From contig CM060731.1 of assembly GCA_030704615.1 (NCBI GenBank), positions 42,844,001-42,908,000 of the forward strand: a stretch of 64,000 nucleotides of DNA, given 5' to 3'. The DNA comes from Takakia lepidozioides (taxonomy: Eukaryota; Streptophyta; Takakiopsida; Takakiales; Takakiaceae). Positions 57,701 to 64,000 of this stretch are shown piece after piece. The notes beneath the pieces were generated by a model. That model made no database searches and had not been told where the DNA came from. It worked only from the letters and a program-made list of their open reading frames with translations. Made by a program: the position numbers and the translations under genes. Every line of letters begins with the position of its first letter. Position 1 is the stretch's first letter.

Positions 57701-59730
57701 CAAAACATAGCTGTGCGAGGGGTTGGACTGCCGTCAAGCATAAATGTAGATCAACTACGAATAAGGGAGGGAGCGATAGAGATTGTACTCATAAGACGTT
57801 GTTTGCCGTAGCCTTGTGGCCATTGACCCCGTGCCCAGTTTGAGCGGGAACAAAAGGGACAGAACCTACCTCTGTCAGGGGCTGACGTTGGTAGTAAGAC
57901 TTACCTCCATATATAGAATTAATCCGGGTTTTCCAGATATCCTCTAGAAATCCCTTCACACAAGCATCAATCTGCTGTGTGTGATTTGCCCAAAAACTAG
58001 GCCTCAGGAGGGCCTGGGCTTTTGGCTCAGCCTCGAGACTTTCAAAGTTGGTAAACAGGGGTACAGGCACAATTCCCTTAATAGATTTGAAGAGAGCGTC
58101 TCTTTGGTGAGAGAACCCCGGACAGTGTATCAGAAAATGAATACTGTCTTCAGATTGCCCACACAACGGGCAATTGCACTCTCCCTTTCCTCTCTGCTTC
58201 TGTTTGCTGTTCAAAGGTAGGCCTCCTGCCCTGAGTTTAAATTTCAGTCTAGTGCCGAGAGTGGGTAGACCCTTGAGGTCATCCAAGATGTCCTCCCCCA
58301 TGTCACAGACTGGAAACAAGTTCAGGGAAGTTTTCTGCCTAACTTCATTTTCATCAGACAATCTCATGGCAACAGACATGGCTGAGGACACTACAGCCTC
58401 TAAGTCAGATTTATCCAGCAGGGTCAAGACTTGCGGATCCAGGTCCAGGTCCTTGAGGATCTCTTCTACTCTCTTCTGCCAGGACTTAGCCTGTTTGACA
58501 GGGCGGTCCTGTTTCCAAGATATAGAGTCGATTAACTTAGGATATCTGGTGTTGGGCATATGTTGCAGCTGACCCCACCATCTGACCTTGAATTCATCTC
58601 GTCGGGAGCTTAAGGACGGAATGCCAAACTCACCCCGAACAGCCACATTGGCTGGTTTGGAGCATGCTGACATACACTCCTTAAGCACCCCCACTTGAAT
58701 GGATTCTAGAGTCTTAGCCTGGTTGGAGTTATCAACCCATATAGCAGATCCGTACTCCAAGGCAGGTCTAATAACGCGACAAAGCATGGTTTTCTTAACC
58801 TCAGAGTTGACCCCTCTGCAGTGGAAAAATTTAGTGAGCCCCAGAGCTTTGCCCTTGCCAGTTTGAACAACTTTCCAGATATATGCATCCCAATTACAAT
58901 TGGAGGAGAACTCAACGCCCAGGTAAGTGTAGGAAGGGAGGACCGGGATCTCTTGGCTACCCCACTGCCACTTAAGATCACTTCCTCCCTCTCCTCTGTC
59001 GTTGAATGCTACCACTGCACATTTGCTGACATTAGCCTCTAGCCCCCAAAGATCAAAGTATCTCTTCGCGCAATCAATCAACTCCTGGAGATTGGTTGGA
59101 GTCTCCCCTATGCCTGCGAAGTCATCCGCAAACATAAGGGCTGGTATGGTGGTATCACCCACCCTTAACCCAAATCCCTCACTTTCCACATCCTCGAGGA
59201 GTTGATTGATGAAAACATTGAAGAGCAGAGGGGAGAGAGTACATCCTTGAGCTACACCTTGGTCTATGTCAAAGAAGTTGGACTTCTGTCCGTTAACAGT
59301 GACACAGCTTTTGGTGTGAGCATACAAGTTGTGGACAACTCTCCACATCTTTCCCTTGATCCCACAAGACCAGAGGCGTAACCATAGGCCATCTCTCCAC
59401 ACTGTGTCATAATCCTTTTTGACATCCAGGAAAAAGACATAAGTGGGTTTCCCTTCTTTTTTCCTTCCCTGGATAATCTGGCTTAGAGTGAAGATATGAT
59501 CCACACAGCCCCTGTTTCGCCGAAAGCCAGCTTGGGAGCGATAGAGAGAGAAGCAGATTGAGGGGAAGCAATCAGTCAGAAGAATGCATAGAGAGCACAA
59601 AAGAGATGGTACAGAACCCAAGAAGGAAGGACATCCAGACCTCATAGAGGAAGATTTGGCTGAGGAGGACAAGCGTGAGAAGAACCGCATGTACAGAGAA
59701 CGCAACATCATTTAGCGCCACTGGTATGAG
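54760..59730 (-). CDS. Cystinosin-like cystine transporter, C-terminal six exons (N-terminal part not in view)
   Basis: PQ-loop membrane protein that exports cystine with protons from lysosomes or vacuoles. Exons on the minus strand: 59730-59641 ('LIPVALNDVAFSVHAV'), 56959-56822 ('YGAQKGGQRLSTACIG'), 56669-56627 ('VMTCIKYIPQ'), 55978-55861 ('AYFNFTRKSTEGWSIGN', the second PQ-loop region), 55562-55513 ('FQNFTGNVGKVGLSL') and 54948-54760 ('IAFDILFTIQHYVLY', acidic tail, stop). The last five exons join in phase. The donor of exon 55978-55861 must be GC (AAG|GCATGT). The first visible exon ends in phase 0 but the next needs phase 2, so either a 2-bp loss (GAGAG to GAG) or a missed microexon separates them. 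LINE B lies in that intron. Upstream exons with the first PQ loop are not found before the window end. Confidence 0.88.
57783..59533 (-). mobile_element. LINE B: 5'-truncated, open frame from mid-RT to the end, with target-site duplication
   Basis: The minus-strand frame runs without stops from 'AGFRRNRGCVDHIFTLSQ' through 'FFLDVKKDYDTVW', 'GVAQGCTLSPLLFNVF', 'LMFADDFAGIG' (intact FADD) and a C-terminal zinc-binding segment 'CPLCGQSEDSIHF..HCPGF', to a stop at 57789. The 14-bp sequence 'gggagcgatagaga' flanks it at 57769-57782 and 59534-59547. The 3' end is 'cttatgagtacaa' with no long poly-A. It sits in a cystinosin intron in the same orientation as the gene. It lacks the endonuclease, so it is not autonomous. 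Confidence 0.93.
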
Positions 59731-59834
59731 CTGCAAGAGTGTAACAACAACAACATCACGCCTGACCCTTGTGAGAGCAATCACGCCTGACCCTTGTACA
59801 CGGAAACACACTTTTTCCTACTTTCAGACATGTC

Positions 59835-59910
59835 TGTTCCCTTTCGTTCCACCAAACTGGCCACGAGGTCTGCGGCCACAAGGCTACGGCAAACGTCATA
59901 TGAGTAAACA
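59835..59910 (+). mobile_element. LINE 3'-end scrap
   Basis: Matches the last coding bases and 3' tip of the family ('ggccacaaggctacggcaaa', 'cgtcatatgagtaaacac') and is followed by a CT microsatellite at 59909-59928. Probably the remnant of another insertion. Confidence 0.75.
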
Positions 59911-60289
59911 CTCTCTCTCTCTCTCTCTTTGTCGCAGAATCTCCCTGTCCTCTAGGAAGCCTATTGACATTGGGTGGACTTGAAACGGGAGTACATTAAT
60001 GTCTCTGTGACTAAATGCCGGCCTTGTGACCTCGTGTTCTTGTTTGTTTCGACCTGAAGCGCTTTGCTTCAGGTAAGGTAGTGCATTGGATTTAGTTGGA
60101 AAGCTTGGGGCCTTTCCCTCTTTAGAATATGCCTACACGGGCCATTCCCTGCAACTCCCTGGAGTGTGATCTCTGAATGGTAACAAGCGGACTCCTACCA
60201 CTTGGGGGCAGCCCCTCCGCCCAAATTGGGCAGTCGTATGCTCTGTCTAGCATACTCGGCACTTGGGCTCGGGTTGGTTCCTGTGCTTA

Positions 60290-63200
60290 AACTTATGGCC
60301 TGCGAAAACAATCAAAAATTTAGCTCCTATCAACATCAACACTCCTCAGGGTGATCCCTGGGCATTGGTTACTTATGCCAAATCTAGGGCTTCATGTGTA
60401 GTTTTTGGGTGAATCCCAGGATGGACGATGTGTCCTTTAAAACTACATGCTCTAGCTTAGGCTTGGATTTCATGGCTAATGGTACCATCTCGAGACTTGA
60501 TAACAGGGGTACGTTGAAGGTTGCAATGACCAAAAGTGCTTCTAATAGAGTCCCGCATCAATTCAATCTCAAAGAAGTTCGTCCCTTGACTGGCTGGAGA
60601 GCGGTCTTAGACATTGGTGATTCAATGGGGCGCTCTAGGAAGACAATCAAGGGCAACAACTTCAACTTGAGAGTTTCTAATCGGTTTGATGCTTTGGATG
60701 AGGTTGAATCCAAACAGCCAGAAGGACAAGATGCCCCTAAGTGTACGGAACCTGAACGTCCTGAATCTGAAGGATTTGGTACTCTGAATGGTTTACCAAT
60801 CCTCAAGGTTTACACAAGACGAACAAATTCTATACATGGGGTAATTGTCCCCAAGCCGTCAGATGGACAATCTGTCCCTAAGTGTGCAGAGCCTGAACGT
60901 CATGTAACTGAAGGATTTGGTACTCTAAATGGTTTACCAATCCTCAAAGTCTACACAAGACGAGCAAAATCTATACACGGGGTAATTGTCCCCAAGCAGT
61001 CTGACGGACAATCTGCCCCTATGTGTGCGGAGCCTGTGCGTCGTGTAACTGAAAGATTTGGTACCCTGAATGGTTTATCAATTCTCAAAGTTTACACAAG
61101 ACGAGCAAAATCTACACATGGGGTAACTGTCCCCCCTTTGCAGAACGGTTGGCCGTCCAGGAGCAATCACAAGCTACCTAGACAACAAACAATTCACACG
61201 CAAAGGGCTGGCTTGCGGCTGGCCACTTTCAACTTCTCAGGGTTGACCAACCAAAGGAACAACTTGAAGTGGGACAAGTTCTTCGGACTAATGATATTCA
61301 TATCTGTGCTGGGCAAGAAACATGGGAAACGTCGGATAAACTGGTTGGAGATGTCATTGGTTATAAATGGGCAGGTAAGATGTGTACTCTCAAGGCAGCC
61401 TCTGCCAAACGCGGTCAAAAAGGGGTCGGATTCTTTGTCCGTGATTTCTTGTTTGACAATTGTGAAATTATCAACAAGGGTTTGAGGTACGAGCATAGTA
61501 TCTGGCTAAAACTGAATTTGAAGGGCGGCATGAGTACAAAGGACCTCTTTGTTGGTTGTGTTTACATGCCCACAGAGGGGACCCTTAGTGCTGACGCAGA
61601 CAAGGCCTTCGAAGATGTAAAGCTGGACTGTGCTTCGTTCCTTGCCAAAGGTCAGGTGGTACTATTGGGGGACTTCAATGCCCGGGTGGGCAAAGGGATC
61701 CATCAAGACGATATCATTGGACCTTTTGGTGAGGACGAGCTGAATTCTAATGGCAGACGGTTAATTAACTGTCTAGAAGAGCTTCAGCTTTTGACCTTGA
61801 ATAACAGGACAAGAGGTGACCAAGTGCAGTGGACTCGTGAGAAATCCCAAACTGGGGAACGTTCCATTGTGGACTATATCATAATGGACAAAATTTTGTT
61901 CCCCAGTGTGCCAATGTGTTGATCGACAGAACTGATATTGGTACCTCTGACCACTTCCTGGTTTGGACTGAGATCAAAAGGTGTTTTCCCACCACCAAGA
62001 GATCTGTGAAACGTTCGATTCGGAAGTGGCGCATAGAAAAATTCCACAATGAGGAGGTCAAGGCTGAGTACGTCCAGGCCTTGCAAGAGGCTCTCCCTCA
62101 TTTTGTCCAATCACTCCAAGAACTTCAGTCACGCTCTGTTAACGCAAGAAATGAAGTCGAAAGAGCAGTGGACTCTTGGGAGAGTTTCGTTTCCTCCGTG
62201 GCTGACAAGATCATTGGGAGGAAACTAATTGCTGCGGTAGAGCAGTTAATTGGTGGACTAATGAGATTAAACTCAAGATAGCTGAGAGACGAGCCCTCTA
62301 TAAAGAGTGCTGCAATTTGGAAACCAACAGAGAATTGTGGGCGAGGTACTACCAGCTCCGTAAAGATATCAATCAGCTTGTTAGGTCTCAGAAGAAATTA
62401 TACTGGGACAAGTTATACAGTGAAATAAACTCAAACCACCATGGTGGTTATGACAAGAAATTCTGGTTGGCCCTTCATCGTTTGTACAAGCCGAAAAACG
62501 GTCAGCAAGTACAAGCGCTGAAGACTACTAAAGGTGCAGTGGTGACTTCATCGGTTGACATTGTCAAAACCTTTGAAACTCACTACAGTATCCTTGGCAG
62601 AACTTCTAGGTCTAACAGTGAGGGGTGTTCTGCTGAATGGAGGGACACAGTTGGAAAAACTGTACCTATGATTCAAAACAGCCCTGATGAACTGGAGTAT
62701 ATTTCAATGGCTTATAATGCTCCCATTAGTTCTTCTGAGATTGTGGAAGCAATTGAACGTTTAAATGGATATAAAGCTGGTGACCTGATGGTATTGTCAA
62801 CGAGCTTATCAAGCACGGTGGCGATCCCATGATAGAGGCCCTAGTTCTCCTCTTTAACCTTATCTGGAAGACTGAAATGATCCCCTTTCGCTGGCGACAG
62901 GGAAGAACCGGGGAACTACCGTGGCATCACGCTCCTCAATGCTGTTGGCAAGACATTCTGCAGAGTTATAAGTACTCGTCTCGAGGTTGATCTGGAGTCT
63001 AGAGGTTGTTTCCACGAAGCTAAGCTGGCTTTCGGCGAAACAGGGGCTGTGTGGATCATATCTTCACTCTAAGCCAGATTATCCAGGGAAGGAAAAAAGA
63101 AGGGAAACCCACTTATGTCTTTTTCCTGGATGTCAAAAAGGCTTATGACAGTGTGGAGAGATGGCCTATGGTTCCGCCTTTGGTCTTGTGGGATCAAGGG

Positions 63201-64000
63201 AAAGATGTGGAGAAATGTCCACAGCTTGTATGCTCACACCAAAAGCTGTGTCACTGTTAACGGACAGAAGTCCAACTTCTTTGACATAGACCAAGGTGTA
63301 GCTCAAGGATGTACTCTCTCCCCTCTGCTCTTCAATGTTTTCATCAATCAACTCCTCGAGGATGTGGAAAGTGAGGGATTTGGGTTAAGGGTGGGTGATA
63401 CCACCATACCAGCCCTTATGTTTGCGGATGACTTCGCAGGCATAGGGGAGACTCCAACCAATCTCCAGGAGTTGATTGATTGCGTGAAGAGATACTTTGA
63501 TCTTTGGGGGCTAGAGGCTAATGTCAGCAAATGTGCAGTGGTAGCATTCAACGACAGAGGAGAGGGAGGAAGTGATCTTAAGTGGCAGTGGGGTAGTCAA
63601 GAGATCCCGGTCCTCCCTTCCTACACTTACCTGGGCGTTGAGTTCTCCTCCAATTGTAATTGGGATGCACATATCCGGAAAGTTGTTCAAACTGGCAAGG
63701 GCAAAGCTCTGGGGCTCACTAAATTTTTCCACTGCAGAGGGGTCAACTCTGAGGTTAAGAAAACCATGCTTTGTCGCGTTATTAGACCTGCCTTGGAGTA
63801 CGGATCTGCTATATGGGTTGATAACTCCAACCAGGCTAAGTCTCTAGAATCCATTCAAGTGGGGGTGCTTAAGGAGTGTATGTCAGCATGCTCCAAAACA
63901 GCCAATGTGGCTGTTCGGGGTGAGTTTGGCATTCCGTCCTTAAGCTCCCGACGAGATGAATTCAAGGTCTGATGGTGGGGTCAGCTGCAACATATGCCTA
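60290..64000 (+). mobile_element. LINE C: longest copy, endonuclease and reverse transcriptase, runs off the window
   Basis: Starts with a frame 'NTPQGDPWALVTYAKSRAS', then (frame from 60394) 'NFNLRVSNRFDALDEVES', a coding minisatellite, and the endonuclease ('LRLATFNFSGL', 'GQETWE', 'VVLLGDFNARVG', 'GTSDHFLVWTEI'). Reverse transcriptase follows ('YVFFLDVKKAYDSV', 'GVAQGCTLSPLLFNVF', 'LMFADDFAGIG'), then 'RPALEYGSAIWVDNS' and 'SRRDEFKV'. Frame changes occur near 61270, 61918, 62280, 62810 and 63110. About 40 bp are lost near 62900, and a TGA at 63970 replaces an arginine seen in LINE B. It is inactive, although both catalytic cores are still readable. Confidence 0.92.
60748..61134 (+). repeat. 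141-bp coding minisatellite in the LINE C linker
   Basis: Units start at 60748, 60889 and 61030 (the last one partial). The tail of a further unit lies upstream (60706-60747). Each encodes 47 residues with 'GFGTLNGLPILKVYTRR' and 'HGVIVPK.SDGQS'. The length is a multiple of three, so the frame is kept. Confidence 0.9.

Noticed and set aside
1-64000. CRISPR arrays, bacterial operons, riboswitches
   Set aside because: The window is plant nuclear DNA. No regularly spaced direct repeats with unique spacers were seen.

Overview
This window is nuclear DNA of a land plant. The evidence is a multi-exon gene for the plastid galactolipid enzyme DGD1, DYW-class pentatricopeptide repeat (PPR) genes, PDF-motif exons of the plant-specific OSB family, and typical plant transposon families. 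The many DYW-PPR copies and the short DGD1 introns suggest a non-seed plant (bryophyte or lycophyte). That placement is inference and I cannot name a species.

Layout: 918-6852 and 37735-43688 are two nearly identical arms of an inverted duplication, each about 5.9 kb, with 30.9 kb between them. Each arm carries a full-length DYW-PPR gene preceded by exons encoding the PDF motif of organellar single-stranded-DNA-binding (OSB) proteins. A third, older and broken copy (about 10640-15720) lies between the arms. The PDF motif is split over an intron, and its C-terminal half is in the same exon as the PPR array. The gene therefore appears to encode a PDF(OSB)-PPR-DYW fusion, which I consider the most interesting content of the window.

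The rest of the spacer holds a decayed MULE transposase (7970-9820), a Ty3/gypsy pol scrap (16395-17060), a degenerate PPR fragment (17880-18365), a decayed hAT transposase (about 18960-20460), the seven-exon DGD1 gene on the minus strand (22039-27868) with a LINE scrap in one intron, and a long AT-rich, gene-poor stretch (28200-37700) with tRNA-derived SINE-like pieces.

Right of arm B are a four-exon gene for an unidentified, probably plastid-targeted membrane protein (44754-47445), a gene-poor stretch, and a LINE-rich region (51489 to the end). The 3' two-thirds of a cystinosin (PQ-loop lysosomal/vacuolar cystine transporter) gene (54760-59730, minus) is split by a LINE insertion with a 14-bp target-site duplication. 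One LINE family accounts for at least seven pieces in the window. Its longest copy (60290 to the window end) carries an in-frame 141-bp coding minisatellite.

The host genes expected to work are DGD1 (galactolipid synthesis in the plastid envelope), the plastid membrane protein, and at least one of the two PPR copies (organelle RNA editing). Cystinosin is uncertain because one exon-exon junction is out of phase. All exon limits were read from splice consensus and reading phase by eye, without transcripts.
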